NCBI RefSeq assembly: GCF_019175285.1
Contig: NC_056528.1
Span: 49,661,926-49,725,925 of the forward strand
DNA length: 64,000 nucleotides
From: Sceloporus undulatus
Lineage: Eukaryota; Chordata; Lepidosauria; Squamata; Phrynosomatidae
Reading direction: 5' to 3'
The notes beneath the pieces were generated by a model. That model made no database searches and was not told the DNA's origin. It worked only from the letters and a program-made list of their open reading frames with translations. Of this stretch, positions 12,506 to 24,107 are shown piece by piece. Numbering within the stretch: the stretch's first letter is position 1; each line of letters opens with the position of its first letter. The position numbers and the translations under genes are program-made.

Positions 12506-14529
12506 TAGAAATGTTTCAGCTGGGTGCTGCCAAGCTGAGTAAGTAAGTGTTTGGGGGCCATCATCAGTCGTAACTACAATTCTGGAACTCATCATTGTCA
12601 TTTTGGTGATGATTCTGATGCTACCTTGGCAACATGTCTTTCACTTTTCTTGAGTCTGTGAGTTAAGAGTAAGGAGCTTGCACTTTGTGCCTGAGAAATC
12701 ATTCGTGACTTTGGGGGGGGGGGGAATGTTGGAAGAGATGAGTCACGACTTTGCGTCCCGAACCGGTTCTGTCCTGGAAAAAATAATAATTAATTACAAA
12801 ATGATCTTCTCAAATCAAACGTGGTTCGTGAAGCTCCTTTCATCTTTCTCCTCCATTGCCATCACCACACAGTAAACCCATATGATCACTCTTGAGTCAA
12901 GTGTAAAAAGAAGAGGAAAATAGTAGCAGCTTTGAATGACAGTCACTAAAAGCATCACAGCTAATTATATTGCAGAACCGAGAGAGAGAAATAACTTGAA
13001 GGATTGAGGAAGGTGCTTTTCCCTGGGAGGTTTCCTTTTAAAAGATGCTCGGCTCTTCCCATGCGCATGCATTTGTCTCATGAATGCTGGGATCATGTCT
13101 AGCGTCATAAAAATCCCTTTGGAAGTTTGTGGTTCTGCAGAAGGAGATAGAAATCCATAACAATCTCGTAGTAGCTCAGGAGTACCTTCTTTGAGGTTCC
13201 ACAGCAGGCGGTGGAAATCCATGATGGACTGATAGTAACTGAGGTGAACAGTCTTAACCAGAAATTAGGAACAGAAAGTCAGTTTTGCAGGTATGCTGCC
13301 TCTTCTGTAAGACATGGCTTTGGATGATGGAGGATAGTGATGATGATGGAGTTTCTCTAATGCATAATGGCATCTAGAGCTCTCCAAACCAAGATGTTCA
13401 TGATTGTTTTTCATGAATGGCTTGGGAAAAAGGTCAGAGACGGATGCCACATTATGTAACTCCTCGGGTATTACCAATGGTCCATTAGTTTTCCATTAAA
13501 GGAATGATTTGCTGGGTCCGCTGGTTCCAAGCAGAGGTCTGGACATTTGACCAGGTTGGTACCAGCAGTGCTATTCCTCCTCCTTTATGCGCTCAGGATG
13601 CAAATCCTTGACTGTCATCATATCATGAGAAGGATGAAACAAGTGATACAATCCAAATCAGTCATTAATTCTTTTGCACGTCTCTGTTTACAATCCATCT
13701 TGCTTATTTATACTTTTAAAGGATGCTGGTTGGCTTGCAAAAATCAATTTGGGAGCGCTCAAGGTATTTTCGTTACCAGACTTTGGCGAGCAACCACTGC
13801 ACTTCGGACTTCCCCAGATCCATGGTACTCTGACTCCTATTTCTCCTTGCTCAGCCTCCCAAAACCTAAAGCTGTCTGAATCATACATATACTGTATGGG
13901 GAAATTTCCAGACCCAGAAGTGATGGGATATCACACTGGGAGCGACTTTGCGCCAATGTTTGCCATAATTTGGAGTCTAGAATGCAGCCAAGAAATCTAT
14001 ACTGACTGTGGCTTTTGAGAAATTCTCTGCACAAAAATCTCCTCCTTTGCAAACTAATTCTTGCCACAATCTATGGCAGTTCTTGCTGGACATGGGCCCT
14101 GGCTCTAGACTCCTTTGATGGGCAAGGTCTCTGGGTCTCCCGGTCAACTTTGGTCCTTATCATCCTGCTTTTTGGCGTCCGAAAGCCACCAACCACATCC
14201 TTCGCTGGAAGAAAACCCCAAGGTTGCTTGCCTTGTCAGAGCGACACACGTCCTGGTCACTCCAGAGATATCGGTGCCATCATGACGGATGCGTCAGTCG
14301 CTGAACAGAAGCAGAGTGCCGGTTGCTATAGTGATCATTCATTGTGATCTCCTTGGAAATAGGAAAAGGGGGAACGTTTTGGGTTGACATGTATGGTTTC
14401 GCATGATAAGGGATAAATGCAGCCCAGGAGTGACTAAGGCAGAAGATGGATGCAACTGTGCAGAAATTGAACTCACCAGAGGGTTCCTTTGGTGCAGCTG
14501 GAGCCCAGGACTTCTGGATATTCCCATGC

Positions 14530-14665
14530 CCATAGGATCATAGAAGAGATCCCCAAGGGTCATCCAATCCAACCCCATTCTGCCCTGCAGGAATACACCA
14601 TCAAAGCAGCCTCCAAAAGGTGGCCATCCAGCCTAAAAGCCTCCAATATCCCTGCACTATGTTGG
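14530..14665 (-). repeat. CR1 LINE 3' end, antisense (copy A)
   Basis: On the minus strand this gives the usual CR1 3' end: the body (caggctggatggccacc-like, ctgcagggcagaatgggg), then ggatgacccttggggatctc and a short atgatcctat tail. The matching copy in segment B is at about 18980-19110. Confidence 0.6.
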
Positions 14666-15369
14666 CATCATTGCACTGGTTTCAATAGCAGGAGAGAGCA
14701 ATCATCATCATCATCAAAGTACAGGATAGTACTTACATTGACCCATGGATAAGTCGACTCAGGTTTTCAGAGTCAATTTTTTTTTACTAAACCTCCTAGA
14801 CTTATCCATGAATATATACAGTGTATTGTGCATTTTGGTATCCCACTTCGAGGCAGCTTTTCCTTAAGAGACTGGCTTGGGATTGTTTTGGCAATCCCTC
14901 TCTATTAGGCTGCGATGCCACAAGTGAAGCCAAAAGCACACTTTGCAAACTTCTCAAAGGCCCAGCAAACCATTTGCAGGAGAAGAAGGAACGATGACCG
15001 CAGAAGAAGAAGCAAGCTGCCAAAACAGGGAAGGAGGAGGCAAGTTACGGAGGAGGAGTGTATAAAAATAGAGTCATCAGATCAAGCTGTATTGTATTGT
15101 ATATTATTTTTGTAGCTGCGAAAAAGGAAAGCGAGCGAATGCCCAACCATATGTCAGCAGCTCTTGAAAGGACTAAAACGGATCCCGTTGCCATCAAGGT
15201 TAAGGGCATCAGGAGCGGGTGTGAAAGGGAGACGCAGGCCAAGATCTGAAAGCGTGGTTTTGTAGTATAAACCCACACTTAGGTACTTACAGGGTGGTTG
15301 CGTGCCACAACCCGGCTGGCATCCAGTTGGGGGCATATATGTACATAAGTTGCACATTACATACAGGGC

Positions 15370-15545
15370 CAAAAAGCATTGCACAACTATAATATTTTGC
15401 TGATAGTGTTCCATTGTGCCTCGTCTTCACACTGTCATTGCATATCTTTTGCTTTGCGTTGCAGTTGTGCAGTCTATACTTTGCAGTGTGCTGGTGCTTT
15501 GCGATGGTGCATTCTATACTTTGCATTGTGGTTGTGCATTGTGTA
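15370..15545. repeat. Cryptically simple TTGCA/TGTGCA-rich tract (copy A)
   Basis: Variants of cattgtg, ttgcagt and tatactttgca recur irregularly with no fixed period. The same tract is at about 19800-19980 in copy B. Similar cryptic-simple DNA occurs near 29230-29440 and 42430-42490. Confidence 0.5.
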
Positions 15546-15745
15546 TGGCCCAGGTTCGAATCCTGGCTCATCCGTGGAAACTTGCTCGGTGCCCTTGGGC
15601 AAGTCACACTCTCTCAGCCTCAAGGGAAGGCAATGGCAATCCGCCTCTGAAGAAACATGCCCAAAAAAAGCCCCATGGTTGGTTCGCCTTAGGGTTGCCA
15701 TAAGTAGGAAACGACTTGAAGGCACACAACAACAACAACCACAAC
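15545..15745 (+). repeat. SINE (copy A)
   Basis: The head shows caggttcgaatcctggctca, the middle gggcaagtcacactctctca, and the tail gccataagtaggaaacgact with a gcacacaacaacaaca end. The copy-B equivalent is at about 19980-20165. Confidence 0.75.
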
Positions 15746-16154
15746 AAATGTATATATGACTGGAGGGGAAGAAAGAAAGAGGATGCTTAGATGAGGCGGG
15801 GGCATTTCTGTCATTGTCCAAACACGCCATTATGAAAGCCAGATGCCCCAGTTTGGAGAAGGTTTGAGGCTTTCTCCATTGTCAGTTTGCATTAACTTTT
15901 CTCAGTCAAAACCCGTTCTGCCTTCAGCTTTCTTCTGTCAAGAGAGACAGCTGCCTCTTTCCTCTCTTTTCCTCTTCAATGCGCCCCGCACCAGATATGT
16001 GAGGTTTGGTGTTGCTTCTGCACCCGGTGACGGAAATCAAAAACAACACAATTCCACACCAGCTTTTGTATACTAGAGCCACCATGGCGCAGTGTTGGAC
16101 TATGACTCCTGAAACCAGGGTTTGATTCTCCGCTCCAGCATAAAAACCATTAGG

Positions 16155-16507
16155 TGACCCCTAACATTCGCTGAGGACCCCCGTGAATGCGGAAGAACCA
16201 CAATTAACAAAAACACTATGTTTTACCAAAAAGACACCTCTCTTCTCTAGGAATTTCTGGGTCCTCCAGTGCAACTCTCTGGTCAACATTTGCCAGACAT
16301 CGACCAAAGAGTTGAGCCGGAGGAGCTACAAACATCTAATTGAGTGTTCTCTCTAGGAATCTCTATAGGTCCTTCAGAGCGACTTTTGGTTAAAGTTGAC
16401 CATAGAGTTGCGCTGGAGGACTTAGAGATTCCTAGAGAGAACATAGTCATCAAAACCGTGAATAATCAAAGCCACAAAAGTCAAAGCTGCAAATGTGGAG
16501 GGATGAG
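16155..16507 (+). mobile_element. Tigger/pogo-like MITE (copy A)
   Basis: The start (aacattcgctgaggaccccc) and body (ttctctaggaatttctgggt) run to an end reading gctgcaaatgtggagggatg. Related copies are at 20580-20912 (copy B), 39185-39437 and 60961-61325; the last shows intact ends and TA flanks. A SINE head at 16077-16150 abuts it. Confidence 0.6.
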
Positions 16508-17029
16508 AGAGAGAGAGAGAGAGAGTGTGTAATATTTTCCTTTAAAATCATTTTACCAAGTTTACACCTGAAGCAGACAATTCTGTCTATGTAAATACAT
16601 ATAGTGGAGTGGAAACCAGGGTCACCTATATATGCCCTTGGTATGTGCAGATGCCCATTCAAATCCAAAACCCTTTGTGTATGGAAATGAAGTAGCAAAA
16701 GCCCAGTTTTAACAAGGGTTGGTCATTCATGAACAAATGCCAGGAACCTTTCTTTCAGCGAGTCTCAAAGATGCTAGAAGACCTCTCTACTACATACTGA
16801 GTCTACAGACTAACACGGCTATGTCTTTGAATTATACATATCTAAAAGAATTCAGGGTTGATTTCTCTCCAGCCCAAATAAGTTGATTTTCTTCCTATCC
16901 ACTTTCTTCACTGTCCAGCTCTCCTAAATCACAACGTTACATAGAAATGGGAAATACTGTGGCAGGGACCATCCTAACTTTAGTACTCAGTGATATATAT
17001 TTCTACGCTTTAAGATCTTGCCTAGTTTC

Positions 17030-17125
17030 CAGCGGGTTTCCATGGATGAGTAAGGATTTGAATCTTGGTCTCCAGAGTTGTAGTGCAATGCTCAGACCTC
17101 CGCACCATGCTGCCTTTCTTTCTCA
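17030..17125 (-). repeat. SINE fragment, antisense (copy A)
   Basis: Antisense SINE head: ttccatggatgagtaagg, then cttggtctccagagttgtag. It is repeated at about 21418-21505 in copy B. Confidence 0.5.
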
Positions 17126-17659
17126 GCAGATTACTAGAATGTGCAAATCTGTCCTGGATTGTACTGGCAAAATTCAGATGTCATTTGCTCTTAACTAGAC
17201 CAGATATAATGTCTCCAACTAAGCAATGCCAACAAATAAGGAGGAAAATGAGAAACCCTTATTTTTCCAGCCAGATGGTGAAAGTGACACATTTCTACAA
17301 GAGCTTCGAATGGGACTGAAGATGGCGTGGGGAAATCAATAGAAACAAAGTGATGTCTAGCAGCTAATGGGCCTTGATGCTTCCTTTTCTGCATTCCTAC
17401 ACTGTTTTATGCGCAGTGCTGGTGGTTATGGATCCTGAGCTATCAGAGGAAAACATGGGGATCCCAGTCCGACCCAGTTGGGCTGGAGTCTCCTCTGTTG
17501 GGAATGGCTGGGGTCTATGTGGTCTACTGGTTTATATGCACTAATGTCCTACATTTTGCTGGGTTTTGTCCTCCTTTGGGGTTGATAGGACACTTGGTCA
17601 CCCTGGGAAAGGAGGCAGCCCTCCTAGGCCTTGAAGGCAGCCTGAAAGTCCATCTTGAT

Positions 17660-17905
17660 CTTGGGAAAAGAGGAGGAGGAAGAAGGAGAAGAGGAGCAGG
17701 AGGAGAAGAAAGAGGAGGAGGAAGAAGAAGGAGAAGAGGAGAAGGAGGAAGAAGAAAAATAGGATGAGGAGAAGGAAGAGGATGAAGAGGAAGAAGGAGA
17801 AGAGGAGAAAGAGGAGGAAGAAAAATAGGATGAGGAAAAGTTAGAGGAGAAAGAGGAAGAAGAGGAAGAGAAGGACGAAGAAAAAGAAGAGGACAAGGAG
17901 GAGGA
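17660..17905 (+). repeat. Purine (GGA/GAA) tract
   Basis: An almost pure purine stretch built from gga, gaa and agg triplets. Long lysine/glutamate-rich or serine-rich frames through it are by-products of composition. Such mirror-like purine tracts can form triplex DNA and are hard to sequence and assemble. Confidence 0.9.
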
Positions 17906-18060
17906 ATTGTTTTTATTTATTTTATTTTATTCATTTCCACCCCACCTTTCTCCCCGAAGGGACCCAAGACGGCTCACAAGAACAGTCCTAAAAACACGTT
18001 GCCATCAAACAATTCAAACATCAGCTAAAAGCAATATAAAATTACAAACATTAAAATTGG
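17905..18060 (-). repeat. Antisense LINE/SINE 3' tail
   Basis: On the minus strand the end reads gtgagccgtcttgggtccct, then cggggagaaaggtggggtgg and an A-rich terminus. This is the common non-LTR tail, also present at 22258-22400 in copy B. Confidence 0.6.
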
Positions 18061-18380
18061 AAAAGGTGGGGGGAGAAGTGGAGGAAGAGGAAGAAGAGGA
18101 GGAGGAGGAAGAAGAAGAAGAAGTAGAAGAAGAAGAGGAGGAGGAGAAGGAAGAAAAAAGAAGGGGAGGAAGAAGAAGAGGAAGAAAAAGAAGAGGAAGA
18201 ACAGGAGAAGAAGGAAGAAAAAGAAGGAGAGGAAGAAGAAGAGAAGAAGAAGAGGAGGAGGAGAAGGAAGAAAAAGAAGAAGGGGAGGAAGAAAAAAAGA
18301 AGAGAAAGAAGAGAAAGAAGAAAAAGAGAAGAGGAGAAAGGAGAAGAAGAAGGAAAAGGAGGAACAAAAAGAAGAGGAGC
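18060..18380 (+). repeat. Purine tract at the copy A/copy B junction
   Basis: About 320 bp of nearly pure GGA/GAA. Copy B of the duplicated segment begins exactly where this tract ends, which is the expected place for an assembly or gap-filling fault. Confidence 0.9.
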
Positions 18381-20579
18381 AGAAGTGATGGGATAATCAC
18401 ACTGGGACGACTTTGCACCAATGTTTGCCATATTTGGAGTTCTAGAATGCAGCCAAGAAATCTATACTGACTGTGGCTTTGAGAAAATTCTGCTGCACAA
18501 AAATCTCCTTTGCAAACTAATTCTTTGCCACAATCTATGGAGTTCTGCTGGAATGGCCCTGGCTCTAGAATCCTTGATGGCAAGGTCCTGGTCTCCCGGT
18601 CAACTTTGGTCCGTATCATCCTGCTTTTGGCGTCCGAAAGCACCAACCACATCCTTCGCTGGAAGAAACCCCAAGGTTGCTGCCTTGTCAGAGCGACACG
18701 GTCCTGTTCACTCCGGAGATATCGGTGCCATCATGACGGATGCGTCAGTAGCTGAACAGAAGCAGAGTGCGGTTGCTATAGTGATCATTCATTGTATTCT
18801 CCTTGGAAATAGGAAAAGGGGGAACGTTTTGGGTTGACATGGTATGGGTTTCGCATGATAAGGATAAATGAGCCCAGGAGTGACTAAGGCAGAAGATGGA
18901 TGCAAACTGTGCAGAATTGAAATCACCAGAGGGTTCCTTGGGGGAGCTGGAGCCCAGGACTTCTGGATATTCCCATGCCCATAGGATCATAGAAGAGATC
19001 CCAAGGGTCTCCAATCAACCCCATTCTGCCCTGCAGGAATACCAAACCATCAAAGCAGCCTCCAAAAGGTGGCCATCCAGCCTAAAAGCCTCCAATATCC
19101 CTGCACTATGTGGCATCATTGCACTGGTTTCAATAGCAGGAGAGAGCAATCATCATCATCATCAAAATCAGGATAGTACTTACATTGGACCCATGGATAA
19201 GTCAACTCAGGTTTTCAGAGTCAATTTTTTTACTAAACCCTAGACTTATCCATGAATATAAACAGTGTATGTGCATTTTGGTTCCCACTTCGAGGCAGCT
19301 TTTCCTTAAGAGACTGGCTTGGGATTGTTTTGGCAATCCCTCTCTATTGGCTGCGATGCCACAAGTGAAGCCAAAGCACACTTTGCAACTTCTCAAAGCC
19401 AGCAAAACCATTTGCAGGAGAAGAAGGAACGATGACCGCAGAAGAAGAAGCAAGCTGACCAAAACAGGGAAGGAGGAGGCAAGTCACGGAGGAGGAGTGT
19501 ATAAAAATAGAGTCATCAGTCAAGCTGTATTGTATTGTATATTATTTTTGTAGCTGCGAAAAAGGAAAGCGAGAGATGCCCAACCATATGTCAGCAGCTC
19601 TTGAAAGGATAAAAACGGATCCCGTTGCCATCAAGGTTAGGGCATCAGGAGCGGGTGTGAAAGGGAGACGCAGGCCAAGATCTGAAAGCGTGGTTTGTAG
19701 TATAAACCCACACTTAGGTACTTACAGGGTGGTTGCGGCCACAAACCCGGTGGCATTCAGTTGGGGCATATATGTACATAAGTTGCACATTACATACAGG
19801 GCCAAAAAGCATTGCACAAACTATAATAATTTGCTGATAGTGTTCCATTGTGCCTCGTCTTCACACTGTCATTGCATATCTTTTGCTTTGGCGTTGCAGT
19901 TGTGCAGTCTACTACTTTGCAGTGTGCTGGTGTTGCGATGGTGCATTCTATACTTTGCATTGTGGTTGTGATTGTGTATGGCCCAGGTTTCGAATCCTGG
20001 CTCTCCGTGGAAACTTGCTCGGTGCCCTGGGCAGTCACACTCTCTCAGCCTCAAGGGAAGCAAGGGCATCCGCCTCTGAAGAAACATGCCCAAAAAACCC
20101 CATGGTTGGTTCGCCTTAGGGTTGCCATAAGTAGGAAAACGACTTGAAGGCACACACAACACAACCACCAACAAATGAATTATGACGGAGCTAGGGAAGA
20201 AAGAAAGGAGGACGCTTGATGAGGCGGGGGCATTTCTGTCATTGTCCAAACACGCAATTAATGAAACAGATGCCCCAGTTTGGAGAAGGTTGGGCTTCTC
20301 CATTGTCAGTTTGCTTAACTTTCTCAGTCAAAACCCGTTTTCTGCCTTCAGCTTTCTTCTGTCAAGGAGACAGCTGCCTCTTTCCTCTCTTTTCCTCTTC
20401 AATCCGCCCAGCACCAATATGTAGGTTGGTGTTGCTTCTGACCTGGTGAGGAAATCAAACAACAACACAATTCCACACCAGCTTTTGTATACTGAGAGCC
20501 ACCATGGCGCAGTGTTGGACTATGACTCCTGAAACCAGGGTTTGATTCTCCGCTCCAGCATAAAAACCATTAGGTGACC

Positions 20580-20912
20580 CCTACATTCGCTAGGACCCCC
20601 GTGAAGAGGAAGAACCCAATTAACAAAAACCCTATGTTTTACCAAAAGACACTCTCTTCTCTAGGAATTCTGGGTCCTCCAGTCAACTCTTGCGTCAACA
20701 TTGGCCAGACATCGACCATAGAGTTGAGCCGAGGAGCTAAAAACGTAATTGAGTGTTCTCTCTCGGATCTCTATAGGTCATTCAGAGCACTTTTGGTTAA
20801 GTGACCATAGAGTTGCGCTGGGGGACTTGGAGATTCCTAGAGAGACATAGTCCTCAAAACCGTGAATCGTCAAAGCCACAAATCAAAAGCTGCAAATGTG
20901 GAGGGATGAGAG
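20580..20912 (+). mobile_element. Tigger/pogo-like MITE (copy B)
   Basis: The counterpart of the element at 16155-16507, with the same body blocks (ttctctaggaattctgggt and gctgcaaatgtggagggatg) and more small indels. Confidence 0.55.
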
Positions 20913-22029
20913 AGAGAGAAGAGAGTGGTGTGGTGTAATAATTTTCCTTAAAATCATTTTAACCAAGTTTACACCTGAGCAGACCAATTCTGTCTATGTA
21001 AATACATATAGTGGAGTGGAAACCAGGGTCACCTATATATGCCCTTGGTTATGTGCAGATGCCCATTCAAATCCAAAACCCTTTGTGTATGGAATGAAGT
21101 AGCAAAGCCCAGTTTAACAGGGTTGGTCTTCATGAACAAATGCCAGGAACCTTCTTTCAGCGAGTCTCAAAGATGCTAGAGGACCTCTCTACTACATACT
21201 GAGTCTACAGACTACACGGCTATGTTTTGAATTATACATATGTAAAAGATTCAGGGTTGATTTCTCTCCAGCCCAATAAGTGATTTTCTCCTATCCATTC
21301 TTCACTGTCCAGCTCTCCTAAATCACACGTTACATAGAAATGGGAAACTTGTGGCAGGGACATCCAACTTAGTACTCAGTGATATATATTTCACGGCTTT
21401 AAGATCTTGCCTAGTTTCCAGCGGGTTCCATGGATGAGTAAGGATTGGAAATCTTGGTCTCCAGAGTTGTAGTGCAATGCTCAGACCTCCGCCACCATGC
21501 TGCCTTTTTTCTTCACGCAATTACTAGATGTGCAATCTGTCCTGGTGTACTGGCAAAATTCAGATGTATTTGCTCTTAACTAGCCAGCCAATTAATGTCT
21601 CCAACTAAGCAACTGCCAACAAATAAGGAGGAAAATGAGAAACCCTTATTTTTCCAGAGATGTTGAAAGTGACACATTTCTACAAGAGCTTCGAATGGGA
21701 CTGAAGATGGCGTGGGGAATCAATAGAAACAAGTGTGTCTAGCAGCTAATGGGCCTTGATGCTTCCTTTCTGCATTCCAACTATTTATGCGCAGTGCGTG
21801 GGTTAGGATCCTGAGCTATCAGAGGAAAACATGGGGATCCCAGTCCGCCAGTGGGCTGGAGTCTCCTCTGTTGGGAATGGCTGGGTCTATGTGGTTACTG
21901 GTTATATGCACTATGTCCTACATTTGCTGGGTTTTGTCCTCCTTTTGGGTGGTGATAGGACACTTGGTCTACCATGGAAAGGAGGCAGCCCTCCTAGGCC
22001 TTGAAGGCGCCTGAAGTCCATCTGATCTT

Positions 22030-22255
22030 GGGAAAAGAGGAGGAGGAAGAGGAGAGAGGAGGGCAGGAGGAGAGAAAGAGGAGGAGGAAGAAGAAGGAGA
22101 AGAGGAGAAGGAGGAAGAAGAAAAATAGGATGTGGGAAGGAAAGGACGAGAGAAGAAGGAGAAGGGAGAAAGAGGAGGAAGAAAAATAGGATGAGGAAAG
22201 TTAGAGGAGAAAGAGAGAAGAGGAGAGAAGACGAAGAAGAGGGACAAGGGGAGGA
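22030..22255 (+). repeat. Purine tract (copy B)
   Basis: Counterpart of 17660-17905. Confidence 0.85.
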
Positions 22256-22394
22256 ATTGTTTTTTATTTTATTTTATTCATTTCACCCACTTTCTCCCCG
22301 AAGGGACCCAAGGCGGCTCACAAGAACAGTCAAAAACACGTTGCCATCAACAATTCAAACATCAGCTAAAAGCAATATAAAATACAAACATTAA

Positions 22395-22770
22395 AATGGA
22401 AAAGGTGGGGGAGAGTGGAGGAAGAGGAGAAGGGAGGAAGAAGAGGAGGAGGAGGGAAGAAGAGAAGAAGTAGAGAAGAATGAGGAGTAGAGAAGGAGAA
22501 AAAAAGAGGGAGGAAGAAGAAGGAAGAAAAGAAGGAAGAAAGGAGAAGAGAAGGAAGAAAAAGAAGGAGAGGTAGAAGAAGGAAGAAGAAGAGGGAGGAG
22601 AAGAGCAAAAGAAGAAGGTGAGGAAGAAAAAAGAAGAGAAAGAAGAGAAAGAATAAAAGAAGAGAGGAAAAGAGAAGAAAAGAGGAAACAAAAAGAGAGA
22701 GGAGAAGGAGAGAATAAAAGAAAATAAGAAGAGAAGAGAGAAGAGCGGAGAGGAGGAAAGAGAGAAAGGC
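22395..22770 (+). repeat. Purine tract next to the receptor promoter
   Basis: About 375 bp of A/G-rich DNA. It passes from copy-B sequence into a unique continuation after about 22703 and stops at a G/C-rich block with two gggggcgcgcctgg motifs. Confidence 0.85.
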
Positions 22771-23330
22771 GGGGGGCGCGCCTGGGAAGCTTATGAATGA
22801 AAGGCGTCGGGGGGGGGCGCGCCTGGCTCTCTGTTTCTCTTTCCTTTCCTTTCCTTTCCTTTCTTTTTCTTTCTTCTTTCTTTCTTCTTTCCTTTCCTTT
22901 TCCCGCGCTGCGCCTTTGAAGGAGGGGGTCCTGTGTGTTGCAAAGAGGGGTGTGTGTGTGTGTGGTGTGTGTGTGTGTGATGGAGGTTGTGGTCCTGGGG
23001 GCTCCTCTGATTCAACAGCTTTGCAGCTGAGCCTGACTCCCCGAAGGAGGCAGCCAGGCACAAGGCAAGCTCTTTGACGTCAGAAGAGGGGAGCAAGCAG
23101 CAGCCGAAGCCAGAGAGCAGCAGGAAGACTGGAGACTAGGAGGGCATCCAGGGCAGCAGCCGCACCGACCAGACAGCAGCATCACCATCATTGATGAGTA
23201 GTGATTATTGATTAGTCTATCCTTATTGCCCTGCCATCCTAGCCAAGGACGGAGGCTTAGGCTCCCAAGGAGAGGAGAAGGACGGGGAAGAAGCCAAGGA
23301 AGAAGAGCCACATCCAGACATCTCACAAAG
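22770..23330 (+). promoter_or_regulatory. Probable promoter and noncoding first exon of the GPR12-like gene
   Basis: This is GC-rich DNA with two copies of a gggggcgcgcctgg block (about 22771-22785 and 22812-22826), a pyrimidine tract of cttt units (22838-22898), a GT-rich stretch (22950-22980) and a perfect cAMP response element TGACGTCA at 23075-23082. A strong splice donor stands at 23331 (CACAAAG|GTAAGA). GPR3/6/12 genes are known to have a noncoding first exon joined to a single coding exon, and the coding exon here does begin at a splice acceptor (25582). I therefore place exon 1 somewhere within 22900-23330. The start site is not determined and I see no TATA box. Confidence 0.55.
23075..23082. 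promoter_or_regulatory. Perfect CRE palindrome (TGACGTCA)
   Basis: A full 8-bp CREB/ATF site about 250 bp before the exon 1 donor. Members of this receptor family raise cAMP without added ligand, so a CRE here would fit feedback control by the receptor's own product. That role is inferred. Confidence 0.6.
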
Positions 23331-23399
23331 GTAAGAGGGGAAACGGGGGGGGGGGGGAGGACACCTCAAAAGCCAATTGGGAGAAAAACCCCAGCAGCG

Positions 23400-24062
23400 A
23401 CCCACTCCCTGCTACCCTCCTCTACTTCTTCCGCTTGCTCCCCCCTCTCTGCCCCTTCTACTCTGCCGCCTCCCCTCTCCCCCCACCCTCTTCTCCTCTC
23501 CCCCTCTTTGCCCCCTCCCTTCCCTTCCCCTGCCCACCTTCCAGTCTCTCTCCTGCACCCCCTCCCCTTACTCTCCTCTGCTCTTCCTCCTCGCCCCTTT
23601 GCCCTCCCCCTGCTCCTCCACTTACTCTCCCTCCTGCCACCCTTCCCAGTCCCTGCTCCCCTCCCTCTCCTTTGCTTCTTATCTCTCCCCTGCTCCCTTC
23701 ACCTCCTGCTCCTCTCCCCTTACTCTCCCTGCTCCTCCCATCCTCCCTTTGCCCTTTTAACATTCCCCTGCTCCCCTCCTCTTCCCTCTTGCTCACCCTT
23801 CCCAGTTCTGGTCCCCTCACTCTCCTCTCACCCTTTGCCTTCTTACCCTCCCACCTGCACTATTCTCTTGCTTCTACCTCTCCTCCTGCTCCCCTCCCCT
23901 TACTCTCCCCTGCTCCACCCCTTCCCCTCCCTTCCCCTTCCCTCCTGCCCCCCTCCCTTCCACCCCCTCTTCATTGCCCTCCCCGCTGCTCCCCCACTCT
24001 GCCTCCCCTCCTCTTCCCCTCCCTCTCTCCTCCTTGTCTCCCTTCCCCTCCCTTCTTTTGCA
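23400..24062 (+). repeat. Polypyrimidine (C/T) tract
   Basis: About 660 bp of ccctcctctcccc-type sequence with almost no purines. It produces long proline/serine/leucine-rich frames in more than one phase, none with protein-like structure. I treat it as low-complexity DNA. Confidence 0.9.
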
Positions 24063-24099
24063 TAAGGAACCGCCGAGCCCTAGGAAGGCTTCCCGCCAG

Positions 24100-24107
24100 T
24101 GACGTCA
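24100..24107. promoter_or_regulatory. Second perfect CRE palindrome (TGACGTCA)
   Basis: An identical 8-bp site about 1.0 kb downstream of the first, inside the intron and just after the polypyrimidine tract. Confidence 0.5.

Larger units (their letters stand above)
11030..13914. other. Intergenic DNA between the protease 3' UTR and the duplicated segment
   Basis: No spliced or single-exon gene is supported here. Apparent open frames of 110-180 codons have no recognisable protein features and overlap repeats. The stretch holds a SPIN-like hAT copy (11889-12059), an amniote dispersed repeat (12370-12505) and a poly-G run near 12713. Confidence 0.6.
13915..18379. repeat. Tandem segment, copy A (4465 bp)
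   Basis: This segment is followed directly by a second copy at 18380-22703 that carries every internal landmark in the same order: a CR1 end, a cryptic-simple tract, a SINE, a Tigger-like MITE, an antisense LINE tail and GA tracts. Differences are dominated by one- and two-base indels rather than substitutions, and each copy looks locally damaged. I read it as two noisy versions of one genomic segment. No gene is visible in it. Confidence 0.85.
18380..22703. repeat. Tandem segment, copy B (about 4324 bp)
   Basis: A head-to-tail repeat of 13915-18379 and about 140 bp shorter, mainly through scattered single-base losses; some bases are present here and missing in copy A. The GA tract at its right side (22395-22770) runs on into unique GC-rich DNA of the receptor promoter. 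No gene is visible. Confidence 0.85.

Noticed and set aside
15287-15830. Overlapping 78-126 codon frames on both strands
   Set aside because: They overlap a SINE and a cryptic-simple tract and recur in the duplicate copy with broken phase, as expected of noncoding DNA.
17624-18652. Long Glu/Lys-rich and Ser/Leu-rich open frames across GA tracts
   Set aside because: They follow from pure purine or pyrimidine composition, exist on both strands at once and lie in a probably misassembled segment.
13915-22703. A genuine recent tandem duplication
   Set aside because: Indel-dominated differences and a breakpoint in a low-complexity tract favour an assembly artefact; listed as a finding, not as biology.
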